A stretch of 54,072 bases of DNA from Klebsormidium nitens. Lineage: Eukaryota > Streptophyta > Klebsormidiophyceae > Klebsormidiales > Klebsormidiaceae. The notes under the pieces were generated by a model. The model ran no database searches. It was not told the origin of the DNA and saw only the letters and a program-made list of their open reading frames with translations. How positions within the stretch are numbered: position 1 is the stretch's first letter; each line of letters begins with the position of its first letter. Positions 24,805 through 37,530 of this stretch are shown in pieces. The stretch covers positions 4,252 through 58,323 of the forward strand of contig DF237523.1 in the NCBI GenBank assembly GCA_000708835.1, in the 5' to 3' direction. A program made the translations under genes and the position numbers.

Positions 24805-26848
24805 ATATTCAAATCGAAGATACACATGTAACAGTTTTACTGGGTATTTTGGCAAGTGTTTACAGGTTTTTGATGATTGATTCACTCACAAGCCATTCAT
24901 CCACTGGGGCTTTGTCGAAGGTTTGAGCAGATCAGCATGATGCAGAATCATCGCGAAGTTAATGCTGCCAATCAACTGTGGCCATCTTTGCAAATGGTGT
25001 TGCAACATTCAAGTGCTCACCCATTTCTGTCACTGTATATCACGGAGGATGGGAAGTTGCCTTTCAGTGTGACGTGTATGGTCGTGCATGTGACTTAAGG
25101 CAGCAATCGTTTGCAACAATCTTAAGAACAATCAGCATACAATGATTTAGCAACAATAAGCCGCGCGGCGACTGCAATGCGGAACTTAATTCAGATACCG
25201 TCACATCCAAGTCAAACAAATAGCGTCTCAACGGCTGGGTTCCATTCATGCTATGACGGCATCTGGCATGTTTCTTTGATGAGATGCACATTTACAAATC
25301 TGTCCATGCTTTCCCTGCAATCTGTCATGGCGGGTCAATGCAAGCATCCTCCAATTTCGCATGCAATAGGCCCACCTTATTCAACTTATGTAAGCTAGCT
25401 ACGCCGCCGCGCAGACTGACGTGCCGGAGTCCGACTGCATCAATCTCCCGACTTGAGCAACAAGGCCGGCGGCAACTGTCCGTTTGTACGTGATATGATT
25501 TTCGAAAGTTTGGGGCAACCGCGCTCGTCTAACCGGCCCAATTGAACTCAATTAAGGTCCGGGCCCAGCCTCGATCAGCTTTTTGCATGCCAAGTAGAGA
25601 TGATAAACTCAATCATGGTTGAATGTATCCTTATGCGCGGGCCACTCTCTACTCATAGAAGCATGCTTACATGCATGCAGGCCGGCTAGTGCATGAGCCT
25701 CATAACCACGTACCGTACTCTGTCTAGCAGCTCGCCTTCAAGTTCGTAATTCCCAAAACGTCAGAGATTGGCCAGCGGTAAGCTGCCCCCTATGCAGTGA
25801 CTGCACGTATGCTAGTGAACTCCGATCATAATACGCAGCCGCCTAGACTCATTTCGCTGATCATTGACATGTCATGCAAGCTACATGAGTTTCGAACAAG
25901 GAGATCTGCTTCAAGAGATCATAGAATCATATGCTGACGCGTCGCGTGGGAAGTTTCCCGTTGAACCATGGCGCAAAGCCTGGCGGGGATTCACTGATTG
26001 TAAGAGCTCAAGTTCATAAAGAGGCAAGCGTCGAGCATGACGAGCAGACCATTTGTTATGTACTATCGCGTGCTCTTCCTACACTGTCCTCTTAACCTGG
26101 TCCTCAGGCTGTGAGGTGCGCTGCATTTCATGCGGCACTTTTCTTCATTTCAGGTTCACGTGGTTTGGCAACAGCATCTCATCCCCTTACTAATCAATGC
26201 CGCAACTTCGAGGTGCAGTCTCTCAACAATGCGGCAGCTCGGTGAAACCGTTAGACTAGAAACCTAATATTCATGCAGCGCTGGTCAATCGTGGGTCAAT
26301 CTCTTTCGAGAAACTCTTCCGTTCGTATCTCGTTCGACGCAGACAATCTTTCGAGCGCCTGGACGTTATAAGGTTAGTTTAAGTTAGTCGGCCGCCTGCT
26401 CAATGGGCCGAGCAGCCTGCTACTTCGAGCTCCTGCATCAAAAGCAGACACGTGCAAGCTGAGCAGGCCGATGAAGGAAGAGACGAGCTTAGCCTTCCCT
26501 TTGGATTTTTCCTTCGGATGACACTGTTTAGTTTTTCTAGCCTCCTCCGCTACTCAGCATGGACACCAAAAAACTGCAACAATATTGTATCCTTCACATC
26601 AACCCAAAATGCTGTGTCCCATACGGCGCTGAGTCATATATCGGCATGGTGTGAACCCACTCGCAGGTCAACACACGGTCCTCGTTCTTTCAGCCTAAGA
26701 GAAACAATCTTTTCAGGCCTCAAGGTGCCCCAAACAGATGAAAGCGCGCACCAACTGCCGCAAACTTTCGGAACAAAGGAGCGAAACGATCGCTCCCTTT
26801 TGCAGTTGCTCACAAGATCGTCTTCGTTTGAACAGGATAAACCCTTCA
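24805..26848. other. Convergent intergenic region, no gene seen
   Basis: Two kilobases lie between the 3' ends of bL35 and the glycosyltransferase. There are only short unrecognised frames, several gcatgca palindromes (for example near 25671-25680) and no RNA gene that I can identify. A 159-codon plus-strand frame at 26452-26931 overlaps the last glycosyltransferase exon in antisense and is treated as chance. Confidence 0.5.
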
Positions 26849-28840
26849 TTATTCTGGAAGCTCCCGCTGTAAGCTCACCTTTTCAGCGGCTACCCAAAGC
26901 TCGGCGTATTCACACTGGGCGTACTCCTTGAACCATGGCCCCCCGCACGTGTAATGAATGGCCTTTGGCGGCTTGCCGTCTTCTGGCCGCTTGTTGTGCC
27001 CCACCAGCCAATTCCACGTCTCGGGAACGTTCCCAATATCCTCGTCGTCAAGCCATTGGAATCTGCATGTCGAGAACATTCCGTAAGATGTAATTCGAAG
27101 GGAGTAAGCACTGTGTTATTGGCACTCGTGCGGGTAACTTGACGAGGGAAGCTGCTTTACCGGAGGGAAGGAAGGGGGATGTTCGGCTGGAGACGTAAAG
27201 GTCCGACTGAGCTGAGGTAAACGATACCCAGGAAGTGGATCGAGGTTGTTCTGCCAGATCTGACCATACGAAGTGGCTTGGCTAGTGGATCTCAAGCGCA
27301 GTACGAAGCACACACCCTTGGCTTAACGCAACGATAAACCGAGGCTGAAACGTCTCACGGATCTTCCGATGCACCTCGTAATACGCTCGGTCAGCTATTC
27401 CAAAAGGCCATGGTAAAAAGCGCCTATGGTGATTCTGCAAACGGTGGGGCGATACAGGCAGGCGCGAGACCTGATCCTGGTGATCAATACCACTGAAATT
27501 TGCAAATCAGAAACTTTTGGCAATCAGTAAAGCGCAAAGTGTCGAGCTTATCCGAGTTGTGTCCTGAAACAAGCTGAAGCAAGCTGCCAAATGACGACGG
27601 CTTTTTGAGGTTTGCCAGACTAGGTCCTGAATAAGCTTTATATCTTTTGCGGCAAGTGGGCAGCGTGAGGTTTTCAACCAGAGTCTGCAAAACGCAATAA
27701 AAACCAAACGGTGAAACGGCTCCTTGACCTTTCCTGACAGTTGGCTTGAAACAAAGGCAGCTCTGACTGACCTGTGCAAGAAGGCCCCACTTTCTTGACT
27801 CACGAGCTCGGGGGTGAGAATACGATTCTTGGGATGCCCGCAATTATATAGAACCATGCTGCTCCAGTTTTTGCGGGGATACGTTGTCTGGATCTGACCA
27901 TCCATCTTGGTAGGAGAAGTGGGGGCATAGTCGTGCTGGAAGAGGCGAGCAAAGCGAGTTAGAGATGGCAGAAGCTCGCGCCAATCTGGTTGTAGAAGCC
28001 AGCATTGTTCGAGGACCTGATTATGTTGAAATTCTATGGACTTACTCATGCAACATTGTGATGCCAATTCAGCTCACAATGACGGCGGCAGACTGAGGAT
28101 GACCTGAATTTTTCGAATCTTCAGATGTCAACAAGATTCCAGCCTGCGCGCATTGAGCAAAGCTGAAGTGCTTAAGCGCGGACGCGACGCTGTTGAGGCA
28201 GCAGCAAGAGTACCCTGACGTGACCCAGGTCTCCCAAGCTTCTCACCCACCTAGAAGAACAACCTTACATGGAAGTAGAAGACGATTCAAGGGTGAATCA
28301 ATACCTTACCTTCACGCACATGACGGCATATTTGTCGTCTATCAACTCGGTCAGCTGCTTGATGTCCGCTGTATACAGGAAGTCGCAGTCCACAAACATG
28401 GCCCACCCCATGTACCCCGCCAGATATGGCGTCAAGAACCTAGTGAAGCTGAACTCCGTGCTTTCTGTAGGGTCCCTGAGCCTGGTGTATAGGCCCCCAT
28501 CTCTGAGATCCTTCTGCTTTATCGGCACAATGTGGACAGGGACGCTGGCGTGCTTCAGAATGGACTGCTTGCAGACTTGGAACGCCACATCCTCTTTCGC
28601 GTCATAGCCTATGAAGATGCGGAACTCGGGGTGGATCAGCGCCTTTGCGCCCTTGGCGCCCCGCATGCTGACGTCTACCGCGCGGTCAGTTTCAGGGCTG
28701 CTAGAGGCTGGCAGAACCAGCACCGAACCTAGGCGGCTCTCAAAAAGAAGTCTCTCCCAGTCAGGATCCTGATGGTGCGGCCCCTCAGAAGAAGATGCGG
28801 CAGAATCCATTGCTGCTTCTTGAGAGACCGTGACCGCCAT
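26849..28840 (-). CDS. DxD nucleotide-diphospho-sugar glycosyltransferase
   Basis: This is a GT-A-like sugar transferase of a plant and bacterial family with no settled substrate. Exons 28310-28840, 27772-27935 and 26849-27062 join in phase to give 302 residues. Residues 1 to about 70 form a variable Ser/Glu-rich leader without an obvious membrane anchor. The catalytic core reads FRIFIGYDAKEDVAFQVC, ESTEFSFTRFLTPYLAGY and WAMFVDCDFLY, where DCD is the DxD metal and nucleotide-sugar motif. It continues YPRKNWSSMVLYNCGHPKN, TWNWLVGHN and AIHYTCGGPWFKEY. The C-terminus is read through VAAEKVSLQRELPE to a stop at 26849. A donor (gtgagc) just after VAAEK means one more short exon is possible. It is likely cytosolic or Golgi-lumenal; the sequence does not decide. 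Confidence 0.87.
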
Positions 28841-29827
28841 GCGAGCAGGAGTGCAAACCCAGCTAAACTGTAATTTGGTTACAGGTTGCTGGCCCGCTCG
28901 CTGCTAGGATTATCTGCTAGGATTGGTTGCAGCTTCGTGCTCCCTCCAATCTTGTCTTAGCTTTCCTTGCATCAGCAGCATCTTAGGCGAGCAAAAAGAC
29001 TGTTCCCAGACAAACATGAACCAGCAAAACTCTCTCTGCTGCTCTCAGTCAACCAAGACTCGGCTGATGCTGACGAGGCGAATCTTGCTCCTGGCTGGCA
29101 GCTTTTAGGTCTCTGGTGCATTGCCATAAGACAGCAGCACTCCCGCGTCTACTTTCATACTTTGATTATTGCCTTGGGAAATATTATCTGAAAGGGGGCT
29201 GCATGAACGAGAACAAACAGTGCATGCAATATAAGCATAATGCAGTAGGCGTTCAACACATCATGATCTGGACTACTTGAGAAAGGCAGCTTTATGGACG
29301 CTGTGCTGTTGTCGCAGCTGCCCAGTAGTCTGATGAGTAGGATTGTTTCAGATCACTGCCTTCTCCTGTGTGCTCACATACAGACGCGGACAACGAGATT
29401 AGGGTTCCTGCAGAAATAGGGTTCCGCGAGCTCGGTTCCCAATCTCCCGGGCACACACGTCCGCGCGCTGAAGTGGAGGTCTGGACCTGGTGGTCGATGA
29501 CCGGCCACACTCCTTTGGCCGGTCAAAAAAAAATTCTGAACGTTGTGCAAGCGCCCGGGTACTGCAGCCGCCCATGCAAATCAACTCAGAAAACTGAATT
29601 ATCTGTCTGCTCAACAAGGAAATCAAGCTAGGTGAACTTTTTGAAAGCTCAGTGCTGCAAGTAGTACCTACGAAGAACTCAGTTGTAAAAGTGTTAACAG
29701 GAAAGTGTGACCCAGGCCGACATTCTCAGCCACCCGATTCATATTTACCCGTAACACACGCTCGACCCCGATTGCATCTCGAAAACCCTGTGTGCAAATA
29801 CTAGTACCGGTAGAGCCAAACATCTTC

Positions 29828-29850
29828 ATCTCGGTACCTGGTACCGAGAT
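29828..29850. repeat. 23-base near-perfect palindrome
   Basis: atctcggtacc and ggtaccgagat are exact reverse complements around a single central base. It would form a cruciform or hairpin with almost no loop. There is no gene nearby on either side for over 900 bases. Confidence 0.9.
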
Positions 29851-30307
29851 ACCTAGATACGCTGCACAAGCCCGGGCTATGAAAGTCCATCGTCCGGTCA
29901 AACCCACCGGGCAATGTATCCAAGGCGTGCGAAGGCTTTTGTATTTTTGGCCTGTATGAAGGGGCTTAAAGCGGTTCCAACTATGACAACCAAGTCCGGT
30001 CATCTCAGCCAGGCACTCCGAGCATTCACCCGACTCAAATACGAGGCTCGGTGACCTAGGCTGCAGTGACCGGAGGTGTCAACAGCTGTGGTACCGAGCA
30101 CCTCTCCCGGGTCAGACTGTTCAGACACAGAGGATTCTAGGGGGTTGGAACACTTGATGTTCACACATTTACAACTGAGTTCTTTGACCTTTTTGCCTCA
30201 GTGCTAGCCTCGGCTATAGACTGACTGCTTGCGCATTGAACAATGCGCCGGCAAAAGCAATGTTAGCAATTATGATCATTACATGCGGACGGTTCCAAAG
30301 TTCAAAG

Positions 30308-30428
30308 GCCCCCATATATCACGGCCTGCAGGTGATGAGGCTGCAACATGCTGCAGCCTCATCAAGTTCACCATGCATGAAAGCGCCACCATGGTCGAGG
30401 TTACAAACTATACCGCCCTATGGGGGCC
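30308..30428. repeat. Nested inverted repeat
   Basis: The outer arms ggcccccata (30308-30317) and tatgggggcc (30419-30428) enclose an inner perfect 13-bp stem: tgatgaggctgca at 30333-30345 pairs with tgcagcctcatca at 30352-30364 across a 6-base loop. Both pairs are exact. It could be a small foldback element or a structured transcript. Confidence 0.85.
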
Positions 30429-31473
30429 GGTATACGTCTTGCCGTCTTGCTAGGTAAAGTATATACAATGCACTAGCTCTTCAAGCTAGTATATAGAATG
30501 TAGCTTAATACAGCTATCATCCATTGATACTATATTATAATTGTGCACGTGAGAGTACGTAGGCACCCCTGCATGCTGCCCGGCAGGCATGCATGAGTGC
30601 ATCAATACCCGGTACGTATATAGATCCTTGTCTGCGTGTGTATATTTCATTTCAATGACACTCCGCAAAAAGATTGCAGTGCATACTATCCGTTACATGC
30701 TAATTTATAAAACACTGGCTCCATTGGGTTGCACAAATCTGCCAGAGTTGCGTGGCATGATACGGATGTTCAATCACTTGCATTCAATAATAGTGCGCAC
30801 TCGTGGCTCCAGATTGACATGTTCCTGGCAAGCTGCTGCCTCAACATAGGCACCAGGAACTACGTATTGTACACAGGTATATACCATAGTATAGACATTC
30901 GTCATTTTCACTCTTTACATTCGCGAATTTACGTATTTATGACCCGCTACAAGACATTCGTCGGAAATTTGTCAAAAATTCGGCAAATTTTCAGAAGGAC
31001 GATAGGAGCCTAGAACCCGCCAAAATAGAAGGTTTTTGATATGTCCGAAGGGTAAAACTACCTTTTGGAACCTTACCAAGAAGCTACAACGGGATAATCG
31101 GTCAACTTTCGATGTCACAAGCCGTAAAAACCACATATTACATGTTACGACGATGAAACTACTAGGACACGTGGCGAATTTTTGCCGAATGTTGATTTCG
31201 AGGTTCATAACATTCTCCAAATTCGTGTCAATCCGAGCCGCCATAACATTCCCGCTCTAAGAATTCCTAAACTATGGTATATACCTCTAAGTAGGTTCAT
31301 ATTGATTGAAGCTGAAGGCTCAGGGCATCCAAACTTCCATGTCGTATCCATTTTGAAAGAATGCTTGATCATCAAGGAGGACAGTGTATATTAAGCTATA
31401 CTGCTGTTGTCATCTGTGACTTGCTTACACGAAGGCTATCGTTCATTTTGATGTTTTTCTAAATTCGGAAGCC

Positions 31474-34400
31474 CTAGTTTCGAGGCCCTGGCTTGGGCAC
31501 CACACCTAGGTTTACCAGAAACGCATCCAAGCCTTTCAACGTTGCAAAATCCTCCTCCACGAAGCCTGTGTTTTGTGTTTTTGCCTTGAAGAAATCAAGC
31601 AAACCCTTTTTTCGTCGGCCCGGCACGAGTTCTTCTAGAAAGGCGAAACAAGCGCGAAACTCTCGGGGTGACGTGGCGATGGGCGAGTCAAGATGGCACG
31701 TGATAACCCGTTGGAATCGCCAGTCCTTCACAATGCGATCGGCCCAGTCTAGCGCCTGGAGAGTGGAACGGGGATTGTGGAATGGGATCTCGCAGAATGA
31801 TTGAGATTGCACGATTCGAGATGAAGGTAGGAGCATCCAGCAGAACAACACTCACTGAGGAAGTTCCTTTGTATTTGTCTTCTTGAAGCCGTCCGCTTAT
31901 TTGTTAAACATGTTCATCGAAAGCTGAACTGAAACTGAAACTGACCGGTCATCATGCTTTCATCCAGATGTAGAATCTCGAGAAACACTCAGCCTGAAGC
32001 CCAAGACATTATATTACTGTATTGGACGCAAACGTATGCAGCTGCTGAAGCCAGGAAACGGACTTGTGAACGAGACGACACACTACGGGGCTCCTTCTCT
32101 CGGAAACATTATCCGCCAACAGAGAAACCCCGGTGCTTCACATTTCCAGACGACGCGCCAGAGAAAGAGCTTTTTAAAGCTTCTTGATCACCCTTCGCCA
32201 GTACACGTGAGATTATAGATAGTGGTCCAGCCACACGAGTGCGTTTGGCCTTTTTGTCCTTTCGGCTTCGAGAAGGTGATAGGGCACAACTAGGAAATTT
32301 TCGATCGAACACGAAGATCTAGCATCGGGAAGACTGCAGTCGCACGTGATCTGCACGTAGAACAAACCGTTGCCTAAGAATCACAAATGTCTTCGGCATC
32401 TCGGACCACTCACCTCATCCGGAATTTTGGTGAACACAAGCGTCCGCACGACGGGCGACACCAATAGCCGTCCGGCGATGGCCCGGAAGCTCTCCTGCGG
32501 GTCCAGCAGGTCGGACGGTCCGAAATACAGCCCCAACAGGAGCATGCGCTGCCACCCTGCACAAAGAGAATATATTTGTATATTCGTAAGTAGTACAAGC
32601 ATTGAAGAGGTTCATTAGCTCTCTCATTGGTTCAAATCCGGACACCTAAAAGCAAGTACCCTGTGCGAGGGCGTGACCGTAATCCTCAAGCCACAAACAA
32701 CATGCGCTCCATATACAAAGCAACCTGGTCACCGATACCAACCCCAAGCAACCCCCTCGACTGTCTTACAGATATTAGTTCCTCTTGAATAAGTAAAAGC
32801 ATTTCTATCCCTGAGTGAAAGAACAAGCTAGAGAAGGATAAACAAGAAGCGTCCGTTTGCATTCCTGTGTAGCGTGTGTGGACAATCTTTACTACCTGAA
32901 ACATTTGGTCCAGTTGGACCTGAGAGGTTTGTGACGATCACACGGCCGCTGCAGATCCGCGCGACTCGCATTCAGGCGTCAGGCAGAGTCAAAAACATCT
33001 AAGCAGCGTTCGACTCCTTGTCAGAACGCATCACGGTTAACAACGGTCAGGATCGACTTGATTATGGCAGTTTTGTCAACACTCTTGTGAGCAAGCCTTT
33101 GACTGTTCACCTGAATGAGAAGTCTTGAAACAATAATTGGACGCTCACCTAGAAGCCTGTTCTCTTCCGTATCGTCGATCCGATTTGATCCCGGGAACAG
33201 CTTGAAGTCTGGTATCGGCTTCCCTCCACTTCGTAAGCTTACGACGACGCCGTTTCGAGCGGAGTCGAGCAAAGCCTCTTTCCGAATAACCTGCCCGGAG
33301 CACAATATTATACCGCACTTAGCCTGCTCTTTCAATAGGCCCCCGACTGCCAGAAAGACCGGCTTTCTTACGATTCCATTAAACTCAGCGGGACTTACTT
33401 TTTCTTGGCAGAAGGCCTCTCTGGAGGATGGCCGCTTCGCTGAACGGGAAGTTCAAGAAGTACGCTCGATTGGACAGCGGAAAGTAGAGCGTCGCACAAT
33501 GCATCCAAGCTCCAAACAATCGGAAATGCACGAAACCATGAAACACGCACAGCACCACGTCTCATAAAAATTTGGCAGCGTGCACTTGGCACGCATACTG
33601 TCACACTACTCCTCCGCACGATTGACGCACGATCTTTACAGCTCATAGTTAGATCCACTGTTTATCAGAACTTTCTCAAAAAGCTTGTGCAGTTAGTTAA
33701 GACATAGAAGAGGATTGCAGCGATACAACCACGTGCCCTGACTTACTTCAGGCGGAGTGTCCGGGACTCGGATGACGGCGTCGGTGACGAGGAGTGACTT
33801 GGAGGCCTTGTGAAAGAAGGCGAGCTCCACGTAAGGGCCAATGCCTGGGACGGAACCTATACAGGGCGTTACTACAGGGCCCGGCTTTGCAAATCCAAGC
33901 GTTCTTGCGTGGTAGAGAAGGGCCCAGGAAAGGATAGCGGAGTAGCAGGAAAGGAGCTTTCCGCAGAACTGATGCGCTTTTGCCTGACGTACAGACGAAA
34001 ACATTCGGCGCACGCTCGGAAGAAGCTCGAAGAAGCAACGCCGAATCTTTTAGCCGGTGAACTATTTTACACGTAAGCAGCAAGTGTTTGTATAGAAGTT
34101 CAGTCGAATCGTCTAGACACGTACTGACAGCACATCGTTGCCGAGACGCCTAGCACAATACGGAAAGTGATATGCTGACATGCGGGACTTGTATCACTGA
34201 GATGAATGGTAATTCTGTGTATGCGTTTCCAGTTTTTGCTCGTACATGCGAGACTTCATTGGATGCCACCACGTCTTAGTCCTACTTCTCACGGGCAATT
34301 CAACACACAGGACCATTCGCCCGCACACACACTCACCAACAGGGGATGATTCCAGCACCTTGTGCTCAATCTCGTCCTGCCAGGGGGTTTCTGTCGCATC

Positions 34401-36726
34401 GTCTTTAATCGTACCCGCCTTGAAGATGCCAAACGCCTCAACGGGCAGCGGGATCGGGTAACTCCACAGTCCAGGCGCTACCCACACCTATCAAGAAGAG
34501 ATGCAGATTCCTTCTGAACTTTGTTCCACTCCGAGGGGGGAGTAGTACAGTTCGCGACTGATGACAGATTTTTTTCGATTTCGATTTTGTATTCTTTGAT
34601 GGATTAGGCAGATTGGGTGTACAGGTGCCATCAATCCTTTACCTAGACAGCGAAATTGGAGACTGAACAGTTTTGGAAGTAGACCCTTCGAGACTCAGAC
34701 CCTCTGACACGCGCGAAATAGACCTCAGAGCAAATTCACGCCACAATTCGAAGGAAGTTTACAATCTATAAGGAACAAAGTCGAGCCCCTCACTCATACA
34801 ATCTTATAAGCTCATATCGACGAAACAGAATAGTATGTTCATAAACAAGATGGCAATCTTCAGTTGCCCAGCATACACGAAAAAAAAAAGCAACAGCGAT
34901 GTTGAAATCTTTCCAAACGTAAGACGAAAGGAAGGTTTTGGCCGAGGAAAAACCTGGAAGTTGCCGAGCCTCAGTATGCCCATCTGAGCAGATTGCAAAC
35001 AGATTCATCCCTTGGTAGATAAGGGCCCACATGCTTGCTGACTATTGAATCCGCCTGTGATAGTGCAGTCAACCGTTATTGAGTGGTCACAAGAGATGGA
35101 AACGCAGGGGCAACTGCCTGGGCCTGAAGACCAACCAAATTCTACAGCCAGTTCCACCAGCCTCCGACCTACCTGAGCTTTGGGAAACTTCCTCGCAAAT
35201 GGCGACACAAAGACCTTGTGCTCGTAGGCATACGTCGTGAGCACGATGTACTTGACCGGCTCCCCTAGCTCCTTGATGAGTCGCACGCACTCTTCGGTGG
35301 GGGCAATGGGGGCGTGCACCCAAAGTCCCCCGCTCTTCAATTTGATTACCTGGGGACGAGAACATGCGAGCGGACAGGTGTTCACCGCTCTGGGGGATTG
35401 GAGAGGAAGAAAGCGAAGTGCGATCGGGATGAACGCGTCCACTCAACGTGAGACTGAAGCAGCCTGGATAAGAAGACGTGGAAGACTCAGGTTTTGAAGT
35501 TGACTTGCAACGCTGGCATTTGACGCTGGCCAACTCTTCTACGTTTTCAGAGGAGATTCATCTGATAGCACTGCCTGCTTGTAGCACAAGCGTAGTGCTT
35601 TGCGCATATAGCCCAACCATTTGGCAGTTTTTGAAGGTGCCGTTCTATCTGAGCGGGCTAGTATCGAACACTGCCGTGCACTTTCTGACATCACTTCTTC
35701 CGATCGATGAAGTTGTCTGAAGATATCTGACACCTTACTGCCATCACCTGTGGTTTCTGCACACAAACCAAAACAGAAAATGCCGAAAACACCAAGATGA
35801 TTCTTTCCAGGCTGCAACACAATTTTTCTAGCCACTGCTTTGTTGAGCTCAAGTGTCATGCAGGTACTTACAGTCATGCGCACGTTTGTGGTTACGTTAG
35901 TCCCAGCAAGCCCCTGCTCTTGTTCGAAGAACCAAATACTCCCAGGATCAACCTGCAAGTGCATGTGGACAAATCAGTAGGAGCACTACCACCAGCGCAG
36001 GCTCAAATGCACCGAAGTCACTGGCCTTCGATGAGAAGGTGGTAGAAAGCTACTCAAGAACGTGCGCAAGCAGGTAGGTCGAATTCATACTTTGCGGATC
36101 ACGTGGACTGAAGCATACTTTCTCAAGACAGGCGCAGTGGGTTCAACGACAGTCTGTCAATTGATGACGCTTCAGTAACATAGTACCGCAAAGTGGTTAT
36201 GCTGTGGTGGTACCACAGCTTGTACATTCAACATGCTCCATGACATGTGACTCGGCTCCCACTTAACCGCGGTGGCCATCTTACCGATTGGATACAAACA
36301 TGCAATTTTCGCTTTCTGCAAACAACTTTGTTCAAATATTTTGAGAGCCAAGTGTTGCGAAAAAGTGCAGAACAACACAGTTGATCTTACCTCTGTACGC
36401 ACGGTTCGCCTGAATGCGAGCGGGTTAAGCGGAAAGGGGAACCCCGTCACATTCAAGTAGAACCTGCCTCTGGCCACATTGGCCGTCGTGCATACAATCT
36501 TTCCACATTGTCTCCGGCTTTTCAGACACTGCTCTCGCTCTATCTGGCCTGATCTAAATCTCCGCTGCGGACTTTCAGCTACCCTTGTTAGACACCCAGC
36601 ATGCCGGAAGCCTACATATGATTTCCAAGCCAGGCGGTTATCGGCCTCACAGTTTCTGCTGGCGTCACCGGAGGCCCTGGAGAGGCCCAAGTTCGCTGCA
36701 GCATTGCTGGCTGCAGCAGCTAACAT
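31474..36726 (-). CDS. Plastid DUF4336 protein
   Basis: This is a member of the DUF4336 family shared by cyanobacteria, algae and plants; its function is not established. Eight exons join in phase: 36391-36726, 35872-35952, 35173-35349, 34337-34487, 33747-33856, 33149-33290, 32414-32556 and 31474-31755, giving 473 residues. The first about 80 residues look like a transit peptide (MLAAAASNAAANLG, Ser/Arg-rich). Family blocks then follow in order: GRFYLNVTGFPFPL, NVRMT, GGLWVHAPIAPTEEC, YIVLTTYAYEHKVFVSPFAR, WVAPGLWSYPIPLP, KSLLVTDAVIRVP, RMLLLGLYFGPSDL, SPVVRTLVFTKIPDE, LDWADRIVKDW and HLDSPIATSPREFRACFAFL. Every junction has GT-AG. The family has been compared with the metallo-beta-lactamase fold, which I cannot test here. 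The gene is divergent from KAS III, 804 bases apart. Confidence 0.92.
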
Positions 36727-37530
36727 TATGGCAAACGCTTTTCAAGCCTTGTTGCAGGTACCCTGTATGCAAAGGGGCATGCAGATCACCACTCGGCGTG
36801 CTGATTTGCTTTCCTGCAAAGACTCCTCGTCAATCAATGGCCTGTCATGCGGGACCCAGGGTCATGCATCCTTTCTGAATAGATTAGAGGGCTTCATGCA
36901 GACACAGTGCTCCTCATCAAAATTCAACTGCTTTCAATGGTGAAAAGTGGCGGATTCTCGCCTTCCAGAAGGTTTGTGTGCTTCAAACTAGCGATGACCA
37001 TGAACGCCCCATGCCACGATGGATGCCCGCATGGATCGAGGAAGATGCCGCCCAAGCGCTACTTATACTACGCGTAACGCACAATGCTTTCTTTCCCTCC
37101 GCGTTACATCCATGCTGGAGGTATTTAGGTGTGCTCTTTTGGATTGAAGATCTGCCTTATCAGACCGGTCTTCCTTGGCACCAGGATTAATTTCTGCTTG
37201 CTGCTGCCAAAACTTGGCAAAAGCTGGGGTTGAGGCAGAGACAACTTGAAAGTTGCAACTAGGGCGCCTTTTGTCTTCAATGTGGGGAGCTCCTGTATGA
37301 GCAGGTGAATGACAAGGCCCATGTTTGGCTGAAGAGACACTCGTAGGAGGCGGCGCGACATTGCATTTGGCGCCAGGCATGCTCTGGCCTGGCGGACTCT
37401 GCAAATGACTGCAGGAAGAAATGGTCGTTGCACCTAGCCGCAGGATCTTCATCAGCACGGCACAGATCACTTAGAAAAAATTGCACAAAAGCTGAAGAGC
37501 TGAAGAGTGTGTGGACGGGGTTTCATTTCA
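36727..37530. promoter_or_regulatory. Divergent promoter region, DUF4336 / KAS III
   Basis: Both flanking genes encode predicted plastid proteins and start away from each other. A shared bidirectional promoter is possible. No core element is obvious. Frames on both strands (for example minus 37063-37470) look like chance. Confidence 0.45.

Larger units (their letters stand above)
28841..31473. other. Long intergenic region with inverted repeats
   Basis: No gene is recognisable in these 2.6 kb. A 111-codon minus-strand frame at 29668-30003 lacks a recognised domain. The part from about 30400 to 31470 is visibly richer in A and T than the flanking genes. It contains repeated ttcggcaaatttt- and gcgaatttttgcc-like words near 30960-31190, which may be remains of a mobile element. 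Two strong inverted repeats are listed separately. Confidence 0.5.

Noticed and set aside
26452-26931. Plus-strand 159-codon frame
   Set aside because: Its end is antisense to a well-supported glycosyltransferase exon, and the rest shows no recognisable protein.
29668-30003. Minus-strand 111-codon frame in the long intergenic region
   Set aside because: No domain or transposon motif recognised.
32577-32648. tRNA-like T-loop word ggttcaaatcc
   Set aside because: The flanking bases do not form a T-stem or acceptor stem.
37063-37470. Minus-strand 135-codon frame between DUF4336 and KAS III
   Set aside because: Low-complexity translation, no family match, and it lies in a likely promoter.
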